The notes under the pieces were generated by a model, which did no database searches, was not told the DNA's origin, and worked only from the letters and a program-made list of their open reading frames with translations. Source: DASVLX01 sp035552275 (GTDB lineage: Bacteria; Actinomycetota; Actinomycetes; Mycobacteriales; Pseudonocardiaceae). From it: a DNA stretch of 14,546 nt. A program made the translations under genes and the position numbers. Below, piece by piece: positions 6,285 to 13,157 of this stretch; positions within the stretch are counted from its first letter, which is position 1, and every line of letters starts with the position of its first letter. Where the stretch lies: NCBI GenBank assembly GCA_035552275.1, contig DASZLR010000296.1, forward strand, positions 1 through 14,546, written 5' to 3'.

Positions 6285-7063
6285 CGACGACGGCGCTGGC
6301 CGAGCGCGAGTCCGTTCGCCGCGATGGTCGTGGCGGGCGCGGCGGTTGGGCGGCCGGGCTGCTGGTGCGGCCGGCGGTCATCGCGGTGATCGCGGGCGCG
6401 CTGTGGTGGTATCTGCACGGCCAGCAACTGGACGATATCGAGCGGCGCTCGATCAACGGCCCGGTGATCAGCCAGTTGCTCTGGCAGCATGTGCAGCTCA
6501 CCGCGGTGTCCAGCCTCGCCGTCATCGTCATCGCGGTGCCGCTGGGGGTGCTGCTGACCCGGCACTGGCTGCGCCGGGCCGGGGCGCCGATCCTGGCGGT
6601 GGCCAACATCGGCCAGGCCATCCCGTCGATCGGCGTGCTCGTGCTGCTGGCGGTCGCGGTCGGCATCGGCTTTCGGGAGGCGGTGTTCGCGCTCGTGCTG
6701 GCCTCGGTGCTGCCGGTGCTGCGCAACACGATGGTGGGCTTGACCCAGGTCGACCGGTCGCTGATCGACGCCGGCCGCGGCATGGGGATGACCCGGACCG
6801 CGGTGCTGTTCCGGGTCGAACTTCCGTTGGCTGTGCCGGTGATCCTGGCCGGCATCCGGATCGCGCTGATCCTCAACGTGGGTTCGGCGACGCTGGCGAC
6901 GTTCACCAACGCCGGCGGCCTGGGCACCCTGATCAACTCCGGGATCGCCTTCGACCGGATGCCGGTGCTGATCACCGGAAGCGTCCTCACCGCGCTGCTG
7001 GCCCTCACCGTCGACTGGCTCGGCGGGCTCGCCGAACGAATCCTGCGACCCCGTGGGTTGTAA
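6281..7063 (+). CDS. Osmoprotectant ABC transporter permease, second subunit (OpuCD/ProW-like)
   Basis: Second membrane subunit of the OpuC/ProU-type importer, expected to form a heterodimer with the product of the gene at 4514. The 260 residues include a basic N-terminal tail (about 1-22), a first membrane helix near 23-42, an extracytoplasmic stretch with GQQLDDIE, and then a five-helix BPD permease core. The EAA-like loop reads DAGRGMGMTRTAVLFRVELP near 164-183, closely parallel to the loop of the first permease. The ATG at 6281 overlaps the ATPase stop in ATGA, so translation is coupled. The receptor gene follows after 21 bases. The extra N-terminal segment makes it longer than its partner, as is common when an operon encodes two dissimilar permeases. 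Confidence in the family is high; the split of roles between the two permeases is unknown. Confidence 0.92.
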   Translation: MTTTALAERESVRRDGRGGRGGWAAGLLVRPAVIAVIAGALWWYLHGQQLDDIERRSINGPVISQLLWQHVQLTAVSSLAVIVIAVPLGVLLTRHWLRRAGAPILAVANIGQAIPSIGVLVLLAVAVGIGFREAVFALVLASVLPVLRNTMVGLTQVDRSLIDAGRGMGMTRTAVLFRVELPLAVPVILAGIRIALILNVGSATLATFTNAGGLGTLINSGIAFDRMPVLITGSVLTALLALTVDWLGGLAERILRPRGL

Positions 7064-7084
7064 CCACTCTGGAAAGGAAGTGCC

Positions 7085-8092
7085 GTGCCCGCACTGTTCG
7101 CGCCCCGTGACCCCCGCGTCCCTCGTCGCGCCCGCCGATCGTTGCCCGTTGTCGCGGCGTTGCTGGTCGCCGCACTGGGCCTGAGCGCGTGTTCGATCGG
7201 CAGCACGTCGACCGCGCAGCCTGGTTCGCTGGCGCAGAACGCGTCGTTGAAGGGCGCGACGTTCACGGTGGGGTCCAAGGAGTTCACCGAGCAGCTGATC
7301 CTGTGCAATATCACCATTGAGGCGTTGGAGTCGGCGGGCGCGACCGTGCACCAGCAGTGCGGCCTCAATGGCAGCACCACGGTCCGCACCGCGCTCACCT
7401 CGGGCAGCATCGACATGTACTGGGAGTACGCGGGCACCGCCTGGATCGGCTACCTGCAACACACCAAGCCGATCGCCGGCGCGGCCGCCCAGTACCAGGC
7501 CGTCGCCCAGCAGGACCTGACCCAGAACCACATCGTGTGGCTGGATCCCGCGCCCTACAACAGCACCTACGCGATCGTGGTCAAGTCCAGCGTCGCGCAG
7601 CAGTTGGGTGTCAAGACGTTGTCCGACTACGCGAAGTTGGTCGCGGCCAACCCGTCGCAGGCCTCGATGTGCGCGGCCACCGAGTTCGAGGGCCGCGACG
7701 ACGGCCTACCGGGCCTGGAAAGCACCTACGGATTCAAGCTGGCGTCGGGCAGTCTCGCCACGATCGCCGAGGGCGCGATCTACAACGCGGTCGCCAAGGG
7801 CAATCCGTGCAACTTCGGCGAGGGCGACACCACCGACGGCCGGATCAAGGGCCTCGGGCTGATCGCGCTCACCGACGACAAGCAGTTCTTCCCGATCTAC
7901 AACCCGGCGCTGACCGTCCGCCAGTCGGTGGCCAACGCGAACCCGAATCTGGCCAAGGTCATCAACCCGATCGCCCAGGCGCTGGACCTGGCCACCATTC
8001 AGCAGCTCAACGCCGATGTGGACATCAACGGCCAGCAGGCGGCCGACGTGGCCCGGACCTGGTTGCAGAGCAAGGGTTTCATCGGCAAATAG
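7085..8092 (+). CDS. Osmoprotectant-binding lipoprotein (OpuCC/ProX-like, OpuAC domain)
   Basis: Extracytoplasmic solute receptor that delivers a quaternary-ammonium compound (glycine betaine, choline, carnitine or proline betaine) to the permeases. It has a basic N-terminus, a hydrophobic core at 20-32 and a lipobox LSAC ending at Cys36, so it should be lipid-anchored on the outer face of the membrane. The OpuAC-type domain spans about 57-330: GSKEFTEQLIL at 63-73, DMYWEYAGTAW at 110-120 (aromatic residues of the kind that cage trimethylammonium groups), YNSTYAIVV near 158-166, and FEGRDDGLPGLESTYGF near 201-217. Four further cysteines (74, 92, 196, 242) could form two disulphides outside the cell. 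The start is the GTG at 7085, with GGAAAGGAAG at 7071-7080 just upstream. It is the last gene of the importer operon. Length, 335, is normal for the family. Substrate choice within the family is not resolved. Confidence 0.93.
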   Translation: MPALFAPRDPRVPRRARRSLPVVAALLVAALGLSACSIGSTSTAQPGSLAQNASLKGATFTVGSKEFTEQLILCNITIEALESAGATVHQQCGLNGSTTVRTALTSGSIDMYWEYAGTAWIGYLQHTKPIAGAAAQYQAVAQQDLTQNHIVWLDPAPYNSTYAIVVKSSVAQQLGVKTLSDYAKLVAANPSQASMCAATEFEGRDDGLPGLESTYGFKLASGSLATIAEGAIYNAVAKGNPCNFGEGDTTDGRIKGLGLIALTDDKQFFPIYNPALTVRQSVANANPNLAKVINPIAQALDLATIQQLNADVDINGQQAADVARTWLQSKGFIGK

Positions 8093-8119
8093 GCAGCCAA
8101 GAAGTCGGCGACCGAGCGG

Positions 8120-8755
8120 TCAGTGGACGACGCGGTATTTGATGTGGGTGACGGCTGGCGAGTCGACCACCCGCACCGGTTCCAGCACGGGGTCGCCGAC
8201 GCCGTCCAGCAGCCGTTCGCCGGCACCGAGCACGACCGGAACGATGTGCAGGTATAGCTCGTCCAGCAGCCCGGCGGCCAGGTACTGGCCCACCGTGCTG
8301 GCGCCGCCGGCGATCGACACGTTCTTGTCGCCGGCGGCGGCGCGAGCCTGTTCCAGCGCCGACTCGATCCCGGTGGTGACGACGTTGAAGGTGGTGCCGC
8401 CGGCCATCGGCAGCGGCTCGCGCGGGTGATGGCTGAGTACGAAGACCGGCACGTGGTACGGCGGGTTCTCACCCCACCAGCCGTGCCAGCTCTCGTCCCA
8501 CGGTCCGTCGCCGCCGCCGAACATCTTGCGGCCCATGATGTAGGCGCCGACGTTGCGGCTGACCTCGTCGACGACGTCGGAGTCCGCGGATCGCTCGCCA
8601 CCGTCCTGTCCGTGCTGCGCGCGCCAACTGGCGGTCTTGAACACCCAGTCGTGCAGGCGCAGGCCGCCCTCGCCGAGCGGGGTGTCCATGGTCTGGTTCG
8701 GCCCGGCGACGAAGCCGTCCAATGATATCGAGATCTGGCAGGTGACTGTGCTCAT
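8120..8755 (-). CDS. Dihydrofolate reductase family protein (RibD C-terminal domain)
   Basis: Stand-alone RibD-C/YyaP-type protein of 211 residues with a dihydrofolate-reductase fold, expected to be a cytosolic NADPH-dependent reductase. Residues 1-20 (QISISLDGFVAGP) and 70-79 (GAYIMGRKMF) are the usual opening and nucleotide-contacting motifs. NVSIAGGASTVGQYLAAGLL at 145-164 is the glycine-rich NADPH-binding stretch, followed by DELYLHIVPVVLGAGERL. The ATG at 8755 is supported by AGGGAGGT at 8766-8773 (minus strand), ten bases upstream. It converges on the ABC receptor gene with a 27-base gap and diverges from the GH4 gene across about 100 bases containing an inverted repeat. No riboflavin or folate gene lies nearby, so a role in those pathways is not supported. 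The substrate of this widespread actinobacterial type is unknown. Confidence 0.9.
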   Translation of the reverse strand: MSTVTCQISISLDGFVAGPNQTMDTPLGEGGLRLHDWVFKTASWRAQHGQDGGERSADSDVVDEVSRNVGAYIMGRKMFGGGDGPWDESWHGWWGENPPYHVPVFVLSHHPREPLPMAGGTTFNVVTTGIESALEQARAAAGDKNVSIAGGASTVGQYLAAGLLDELYLHIVPVVLGAGERLLDGVGDPVLEPVRVVDSPAVTHIKYRVVH

Positions 8756-8791
8756 GCCTGGTCTGACCTCCCTGGGTCGCGAAAATCATCG

Positions 8792-8831
8792 CCCATCAGC
8801 GGGTCCGTTGTCGCTGCGGCGCGCTGATGGG
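8792..8831. promoter_or_regulatory. 10-bp inverted repeat in the divergent RibD-C/GH4 promoter region
   Basis: CCCATCAGCG at 8792-8801 and its exact reverse complement CGCTGATGGG at 8822-8831 flank a 20-base spacer. The centre-to-centre distance of about 30 bp (three helical turns) would suit two operator half-sites or a DNA loop. In RNA from the plus strand it would form a stem ending 14 bases before the GGAGG of the GH4 gene. A regulator of the sugar operon is the simplest guess. No repressor gene is adjacent. Confidence 0.45.
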
Positions 8832-8857
8832 TCATCATCGTGTCCGGAGGACACGCG

Positions 8858-10114
8858 ATGAAGGTGGCCGTGGTCGGCGGCGGATCGACGTACACGCCGG
8901 AGTTGGTCGACGGGATCGGCCGGCTTGGCGACGGGCTGGCGGTCACCGAGTTGGCGCTGGTCGACCCGGCGGCGGATCGAGTCTCGGTCGTGGGTGGTCT
9001 GGCCCGGCGGATGCTGGCGCGGCACGGCCATCCGGCGCGGGTGAGCTGGGGCGACGACCTGGAAGCGGCGGTGGACGGCGCGGAGATCGTGCTCATCCAG
9101 TTGCGCGTCGGCGGGCAGGCGGCGCGGCGCACCGATGAGACGTTTCCGTTGGCGGAATGCTGTCTTGGCCAGGAGACGACCGGCGCGGGCGGGTTGGCGA
9201 AGGCGCTGCGCACGGTGCCGGTGGTGTTGGACATCGCCGAGCGGGTGCGCCGGGTGTCGCCGCGCGCGTGGATTCTGGACTTCACCAACCCGGTCGGCAT
9301 CGTCACCCGCGCGCTGCTGGATGCCGGTCATCGTGCGGTCGGGCTGTGCAATGTCGCGATCACCTGTCAGCGGTGGACGGCGGCGGCGCTGGACGTGCGG
9401 CCCGGCGAGGTCGAGCTGGATCATGTCGGGCTGAACCATCTGAGCTGGGTGCGGTCGCTGCGGGTGGACGGCGCGGATCGGCTGCCGGAGATTCTGGCCA
9501 ACGACGGGTTGACGTTCGGGCTGACTGGCCTGGACGCCCGGCACGTGCGGCGGATCGGCGCGCTCCCCTCCCCCTACCTGCGCTATTACTACGATCATGA
9601 CAACGTCGTCGCCGGGCTGAAGGCGGGCAGCACCCGGGCCGACGAGGTCGAGGCGATCGAACGGGAGTTGTTGGCGCAGTACGCCGATCCGACTGTGGAC
9701 ACCAAGCCGGAGGTGCTCGACCAGCGCGGCGGGGCGTTCTACTCGGAGGCGGCCGTGGAGCTGATGTCGGCCCTCACCGGCCCGGCCGGGGGTGCTTCGC
9801 GGCAGGTGCTGAATGTGCGCAACCGCGGCACGTTGCCGTTCCTGGCCGATGACACGGTGATCGAGGTGCCCTGCGCGGTCGACGGGTCCGGTCCGCGGCC
9901 GCTGCCGGCGGAGCCGGTCGATCCACTCGCCGCCGGCCTGATCGGGCACGTGTCCGGTTACGAGTCGTTGGCGGTGGACGCGGCGCTGCGCGGCGGCCGG
10001 GATCGGGTGATCCGGACGCTGCTGGCGCATCCGCTGATCGGTCAGGCCGAGTTGGCGGAACGGTTGGCGGACAAGCTGATCGCCCTGAACACCCGGTATC
10101 TGCCGTGGGCGTGA
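8858..10114 (+). CDS. Glycoside hydrolase family 4 enzyme (6-phospho-beta-glucosidase-like)
   Basis: NAD+- and Mn2+-dependent GH4 glycosidase of the cytosol, which cleaves glycosides through oxidation at C3 and elimination, usually acting on 6-phosphorylated sugars. From the ATG at 8858 it has 418 residues. NAD-binding VVGGGSTYTPEL is at 5-16 and the acidic end of the second strand (LALVDP) at 32-37. Metal-site candidates are Cys164 in GLCN and His194 in GLNHLSW. The Tyr-rich PYLRYYYDHD at 239-248 lies where the catalytic Tyr is expected, and the conserved RGGAFYSEAA is at 290-299. The start is set by GGAGG at 8846-8850, seven bases upstream; a GTG at 8840 precedes that site and is unlikely. 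The 3' end overlaps the kinase gene by four bases (GTGA), showing a coupled pair. The NPVGI and GLCNV motifs favour the 6-phospho-beta-glucosidase branch over alpha-galactosidase/glucuronidase branches, but the true substrate is uncertain. Confidence 0.92.
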   Translation: MKVAVVGGGSTYTPELVDGIGRLGDGLAVTELALVDPAADRVSVVGGLARRMLARHGHPARVSWGDDLEAAVDGAEIVLIQLRVGGQAARRTDETFPLAECCLGQETTGAGGLAKALRTVPVVLDIAERVRRVSPRAWILDFTNPVGIVTRALLDAGHRAVGLCNVAITCQRWTAAALDVRPGEVELDHVGLNHLSWVRSLRVDGADRLPEILANDGLTFGLTGLDARHVRRIGALPSPYLRYYYDHDNVVAGLKAGSTRADEVEAIERELLAQYADPTVDTKPEVLDQRGGAFYSEAAVELMSALTGPAGGASRQVLNVRNRGTLPFLADDTVIEVPCAVDGSGPRPLPAEPVDPLAAGLIGHVSGYESLAVDAALRGGRDRVIRTLLAHPLIGQAELAERLADKLIALNTRYLPWA

Positions 10115-11145
10115 CGGCGGCGGTGCTGGCCGTGGACGGCGGCAACAGCAAGACGGACGTGGCGCTGCTGGCCGCCGACGGCTCGCTGCTCGGGCACGCC
10201 CGGGGCGCGGGCAGCAACCACCAGACGGTCGGGGCGGATGCCGCGCGGGACACGGTGGCCGGGTTGATCGAATCGGTGCGTGCGCGGGCCGGCCTGGCCG
10301 GGGTCGGGCCGGTCGCCGACGTCGCCGCGCTGTGCCTGGCCGGGGCCGACCTGCCCGCCGATGTTGAGCGGATCACCAGGTGGGCCACCGAGTTCGGCTG
10401 GGCCAATCAGTCCATAGTGGACACGGATCTGGTGGCGCTGCTGCACACCCGACCGCATCAGGGCAACGCGGTCGTCGTGGTGTGCGGCGGCGGGATCAAC
10501 GCGATGGGGCTGCGCGCCGACGGCGCCACGGTGCGGTTTCCGGCGTTGGGTCAGCTCACCGGCGACTGGGGCGGCGGGACGCAGCTGGCGTTGGAGGTGC
10601 TGTTCGCGGCCTCGCGCGCCGAGGACGGTCGTGGGCCGGCGACGGCGCTGGCCGACGCGGTGTGTGCGCTGTGGGGCTCGGATTCGGTGCGGGCCGCGGC
10701 CGAAGGCGTGCACAGCGGGAAGATCCCGTTCGACCGGCTGCACGAGTTGCCGCCGCTGATCTTCGCGGCGACCAGGACGGAAGACGCGGTATCGATCGCG
10801 CTGGTCGACCGGCTCGCGGATGAGGTGGTCGCGATGGCGGCGGCGTGCCTGCGGCGACTGGATCTGCTCGCCGCGCCGAGTTCGCCGGTCGCGGTGTCGC
10901 TGGGGGGTGGCGTGCTGGTGTCCAATTCGGACCTGCTGCTGCCGGCGGTGCGGCGGAGGTTGGCGGCGTTCGCGCCCGCTGTCGAGGTCGGGATGGTCAC
11001 CGTGCCGCCGCTGGTCGGCGCGGCGGTGCTGGGCTTCGGTCCCGACGCCGATCCGGCGGTGCTGGACCGGGCGCGCGCCGAGGTCGCCGCCGGCGTCGCG
11101 GCGCACGTCAGCGCAGCCGTTCGGCGTCCTCGGCGAGTTGGGTGA
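10111..11145 (+). CDS. BadF/BadG/BcrA/BcrD-family sugar kinase (N-acetylglucosamine kinase-like)
   Basis: ASKHA-superfamily ATPase of the NagK-like branch, likely phosphorylating an amino sugar or glycoside on the 6-hydroxyl with ATP in the cytosol. From the GTG at 10111 it has 344 residues. Phosphate-1 motif VDGGNSKTD is at 8-16, the candidate catalytic Asp is 104 or 106 in IVDTDLVAL, phosphate-2 VVCGGGINAMG is at 123-133, GDWGGGTQLALE at 151-162, and the adenosine motif SLGGGVLVSN at 263-272. GTGA overlap with the GH4 stop selects this start; a GTG at 10105 would add two residues. Coupling to GH4 is informative, because GH4 enzymes need phosphorylated substrates and this kinase could provide them. 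The last 38 bases overlap the convergent small zinc-type gene, and the C-terminal tail after about residue 310 is helical and Ala-rich. (R)-2-hydroxyacyl-CoA-dehydratase activators share the superfamily but have Cys ligands not seen here. Confidence 0.9.
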   Translation: MTAAVLAVDGGNSKTDVALLAADGSLLGHARGAGSNHQTVGADAARDTVAGLIESVRARAGLAGVGPVADVAALCLAGADLPADVERITRWATEFGWANQSIVDTDLVALLHTRPHQGNAVVVVCGGGINAMGLRADGATVRFPALGQLTGDWGGGTQLALEVLFAASRAEDGRGPATALADAVCALWGSDSVRAAAEGVHSGKIPFDRLHELPPLIFAATRTEDAVSIALVDRLADEVVAMAAACLRRLDLLAAPSSPVAVSLGGGVLVSNSDLLLPAVRRRLAAFAPAVEVGMVTVPPLVGAAVLGFGPDADPAVLDRARAEVAAGVAAHVSAAVRRPRRVG

Positions 11146-11500
11146 GTTCGCCGGCCAAGTCGGTCAGCTCGCGTCGGTCGGCGCCGTCGTCGACGGCGGT
11201 CCGGATGTCCTCGGCGGCGCAGCGCAGCCGGAACAGCCGGTCCTGCAGGTCGGCGAGTTCGGCGGCGGACAGCACCACGGCGTCCTCGGGCAGCCCGCCG
11301 CGCTGGGCGGCGGTGCGGCGTTCGTAGGCGCGCTGCCGACACGGCTGGCCGCAGTACCGGCGCGGCCGGCCGATCTTGGTGTCCTCGGGCAGCCGCCGAC
11401 CGCACCACGCGCAGTGCGCGCCGGCGCTCCCCCGCTCCCCCAGTCCCCCGGCAAGCGTCCTGGTCGGCGCCGGCTGGCTGCGCCGCGTCGCGATAACCAC
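11108..11500 (-). CDS. Small putative zinc-binding protein with C-terminal coiled coil
   Basis: Uncharacterised protein of about 130 residues. The core at 30-62 is CAWCGRR followed by GRPRRYCGQPCRQRAYERR: Cys30-x2-Cys33 and Cys50-x3-Cys54 could bind one zinc ion, and the basic run after it could contact nucleic acid. From about 78 to 130 the sequence has a heptad-like pattern rich in Leu, Ala, Glu and Asp, probably a coiled coil for self-association. Small proteins with the CxxC...GRPRRYCxxxCRQRAY pattern are, as I recall, widespread in actinobacteria and without known function. The start is uncertain: the GTG at 11500 gives a divergent layout with the phosphodiesterase gene, while the open frame extends upstream to 11557. 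Its 3' end overlaps the kinase gene by 38 bases on the opposite strand. The motif differs from the CGNR finger, though it may be related in fold. Function: none assigned. Confidence 0.7.
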   Translation of the reverse strand: MVIATRRSQPAPTRTLAGGLGERGSAGAHCAWCGRRLPEDTKIGRPRRYCGQPCRQRAYERRTAAQRGGLPEDAVVLSAAELADLQDRLFRLRCAAEDIRTAVDDGADRRELTDLAGELTQLAEDAERLR

Positions 11501-11561
11501 CGGCGCGACGCTAGTCGGACACCTGATGATTAGCTGCTCGCCACGCCGGGGGCGCACACTC

Positions 11562-12350
11562 GTGCGGGTGCGCCGCCATCCGTACCTGTCCGGGCCCTAT
11601 CCACGGGCGTTCGCCCATCGCGGCTGGCACGTCGATGACCTGGCCGGCATGGAGAATTCGCTGTCGGCGTTGCGCAGGGCGGTCCGCGAGGGCTACCGCT
11701 ATCTGGAAACCGATGTGCACGCCACCGCCGATGGTGTCGTGGTCGTGCACCACGACGATGTGCTGGACCGCACCACCGATGGGGTCGGGGTAATCGGCGA
11801 GCTGCCGTGGTCGGTGGTGGGCCGGGCGCGGATCGGGCGCCGGGAACCGGTGTGCCGGTTGGAACAGCTGCTGGAGGAACTGCCGGACGCGCTGTTGAAC
11901 ATCGACGTCAAGTCGGATCAGGCGGTCGAGCCGGTGCTGGAGGTGCTGCGCCGCTGCGCCGCCTGGGATCGGGTGTGTCTGGCGTCCTTTTCGGACGCCA
12001 GGTTGGCGCGGTTGCGCCGGTTGGCCGGGCCGCGGCTGCTGACGTCGATGGGGCCGAACTCGGTGGCGATGCTGTGGGCCGGCGGCCGGATCGGCGTGCC
12101 GCTGCTGGGCGGGTTGGCGCGCGGCGCGATGGCGCAGGTGCCGGTGCGGCGCGGGCAGCTGACCGTGGTGGGGCCCCGGTTCGTGCGGGTGGCGCGGCGG
12201 TGTGGCGTCGAGGTGCACGTGTGGACGGTGGACGAGCGGGCGCAGATGATCGAGCTGTTGGATCTGGGTGTGGACGGCCTGGTGACCGACCGGCCGGACC
12301 TGCTGCGTGCGGTGTTGCGGGACCGAGGCGCCTGGCCCGAGCGAGTCTGA
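11562..12350 (+). CDS. Glycerophosphodiester phosphodiesterase (GDPD family)
   Basis: TIM-barrel metal-dependent phosphodiesterase that hydrolyses glycerophosphodiesters, such as deacylated phospholipids, to sn-glycerol 3-phosphate and an alcohol. From the GTG at 11562 it has 262 residues, the normal size. Catalytic motifs are complete: His19-Arg20-Gly21 (AHRG), Glu31 in MENS, Glu49 and Asp51 in LETDVH, and His64-Asp65 in VVHHDDVLDRTTDG. Later barrel strands include LLNIDVKS near 109-116 and VHVWTVDE near 219-226, ending with DGLVTDRPDLL. There is no signal peptide, so it should be cytosolic. The start is a choice: GGGGG at 11548-11552 precedes the GTGs at 11562 and 11568, while an ATG at 11526 lacks a Shine-Dalgarno. 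The frame stays open much further upstream, but that part is antisense to the small zinc-type gene. A 20-base gap separates it from the convergent Rpf-like gene. Confidence 0.9.
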   Translation: MRVRRHPYLSGPYPRAFAHRGWHVDDLAGMENSLSALRRAVREGYRYLETDVHATADGVVVVHHDDVLDRTTDGVGVIGELPWSVVGRARIGRREPVCRLEQLLEELPDALLNIDVKSDQAVEPVLEVLRRCAAWDRVCLASFSDARLARLRRLAGPRLLTSMGPNSVAMLWAGGRIGVPLLGGLARGAMAQVPVRRGQLTVVGPRFVRVARRCGVEVHVWTVDERAQMIELLDLGVDGLVTDRPDLLRAVLRDRGAWPERV

Positions 12351-12370
12351 CCGACCGACGCTGCTGGTGA

Positions 12371-13057
12371 TCACGGTTTCGGCGCGTGCCCGGCCCAGGC
12401 GGCGGTCCACGTCCGTGGGCCGAGTTGTCCCGGTTCGTTGGTGATCCCGTTGGCGCGCTGCACGGCGGCCACCGCGGCGACGGTTTTGGTTTCGTAGCAA
12501 CCGGTTCCGGCGAATCGGAAGCCGAAGGCGTTCATCCGCAACTGCCAGGTGCGCAGCGCCGGATCGCAGTTGCCGGGCCGGTACACCCGTCCGGGCCACC
12601 CCGGCACACCTGGTGCGCCCGGTGCGACAGCGGCCGCCGGGCCGCCGCCGGTGATCCGGGCGGCGTCGGCGTAGCTGGGCACCCGGTGGCTCGCGGCGTC
12701 TCCGTCCGTGCGCAGCCCGAGCGTGGCCGCGCAGGTCCACGGCCGCCAGCCGCGCATCCGGTACAGGTACAGCGCGCGGTAGTCCTGTTCCAGCGGACTG
12801 GCCTGGTTGGGGTAGCCGGCGCCGCCGACGGAGCGCCAGGTGCCGACGTCGAACTGGTAGGCGCCGTAGTAGCGGCCGCTGCCGGACACGGCCGCGTAGT
12901 TGCCGCCGGACTCGCAGTCGCGCAGCCGCGACCAGGAGCTGGCGGCGGGGTCGGCGGATGCGGTGCCCGGCAGGGCCAGTGGCACCACAACGGCGGTGAG
13001 CAGGGTGGTGACGAGCGAGCCGACCAGGGGGCCGGCGATGCGGCGGAGGTGGGTCAC
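12371..13057 (-). CDS. Secreted Rpf-like transglycosylase with peptidoglycan-binding domain
   Basis: Exported cell-wall enzyme of the resuscitation-promoting-factor/transglycosylase-like family, expected to cleave peptidoglycan glycan strands outside the membrane. It has 228 residues: a signal peptide at 1-36 (MTHLRRIAG..., cleavage probably after ASA), then the Rpf-like catalytic domain at 37-113 with Glu49 in CESGGNY as the catalytic acid, GRYYGAYQFDVGTW at 61-74, and Cys48/Cys109 as the expected disulphide. A Gly/Pro/Ala linker (about 136-157) leads to a C-terminal peptidoglycan-binding-like repeat at 160-222 (LRTWQLRMNAFGF, TKTVAAVAAVQRANGI, LGPRTW) with its own pair, Cys164 and Cys187. 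The start is a GTG at 13057 with no strong Shine-Dalgarno. Several short dyads lie upstream, and no c-di-AMP (ydaO) riboswitch consensus is evident. It diverges from the MFS gene across 228 bases and is convergent with the GDPD gene. Confidence 0.9.
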   Translation of the reverse strand: MTHLRRIAGPLVGSLVTTLLTAVVVPLALPGTASADPAASSWSRLRDCESGGNYAAVSGSGRYYGAYQFDVGTWRSVGGAGYPNQASPLEQDYRALYLYRMRGWRPWTCAATLGLRTDGDAASHRVPSYADAARITGGGPAAAVAPGAPGVPGWPGRVYRPGNCDPALRTWQLRMNAFGFRFAGTGCYETKTVAAVAAVQRANGITNEPGQLGPRTWTAAWAGHAPKP

Positions 13058-13074
13058 GGGCGAGAAGGTAAGCC

Positions 13075-13137
13075 GGTGTCACACCCGCCACAACCGCAAC
13101 AGGGAACTCCCTAGTATCAGGTGTCACCCAGCTGGGT
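13075..13137. promoter_or_regulatory. Short dyads and a repeated GGTGTCAC upstream of the Rpf-like gene
   Basis: GGTGTCAC occurs at 13075-13082 and again at 13120-13127, 45 bp apart in direct orientation. The first copy belongs to a dyad GGTGT-C-ACACC (13075-13085). The second abuts a perfect 12-bp palindrome, ACCCAGCTGGGT (13126-13137). Between them AGGGAACTCCCT (13101-13112) is another inverted repeat. This density of symmetric sites in the rpf-like promoter suggests binding of one or more regulators. The identities are unknown, and the GTCAC cores are only loosely reminiscent of MtrA-type sites. Confidence 0.35.
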
Positions 13138-13157
13138 TACCGCAGCGACACGCCAAC

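Noticed and set aside
5052..7531. Minus-strand open frames of 386-448 codons opposite the ABC importer
   Set aside because: Low-complexity, Asp/Arg/Gln-rich translations with no family resemblance; the opposite strand encodes an intact, overlapping four-gene operon.
8093..8119. Bidirectional terminator between the receptor and RibD-C genes
   Set aside because: The 27-base gap shows no stable hairpin or T-run.
8786..10030. 414-codon minus-strand frame opposite the GH4 gene
   Set aside because: It has no domain and lies antisense to a complete GH4 protein with a good Shine-Dalgarno.
11511..13127. 538-codon minus-strand frame spanning the GDPD gene and part of the Rpf-like gene
   Set aside because: It overlaps two well-supported genes in other frames and its translation is Arg/Pro/His-rich low-complexity sequence.
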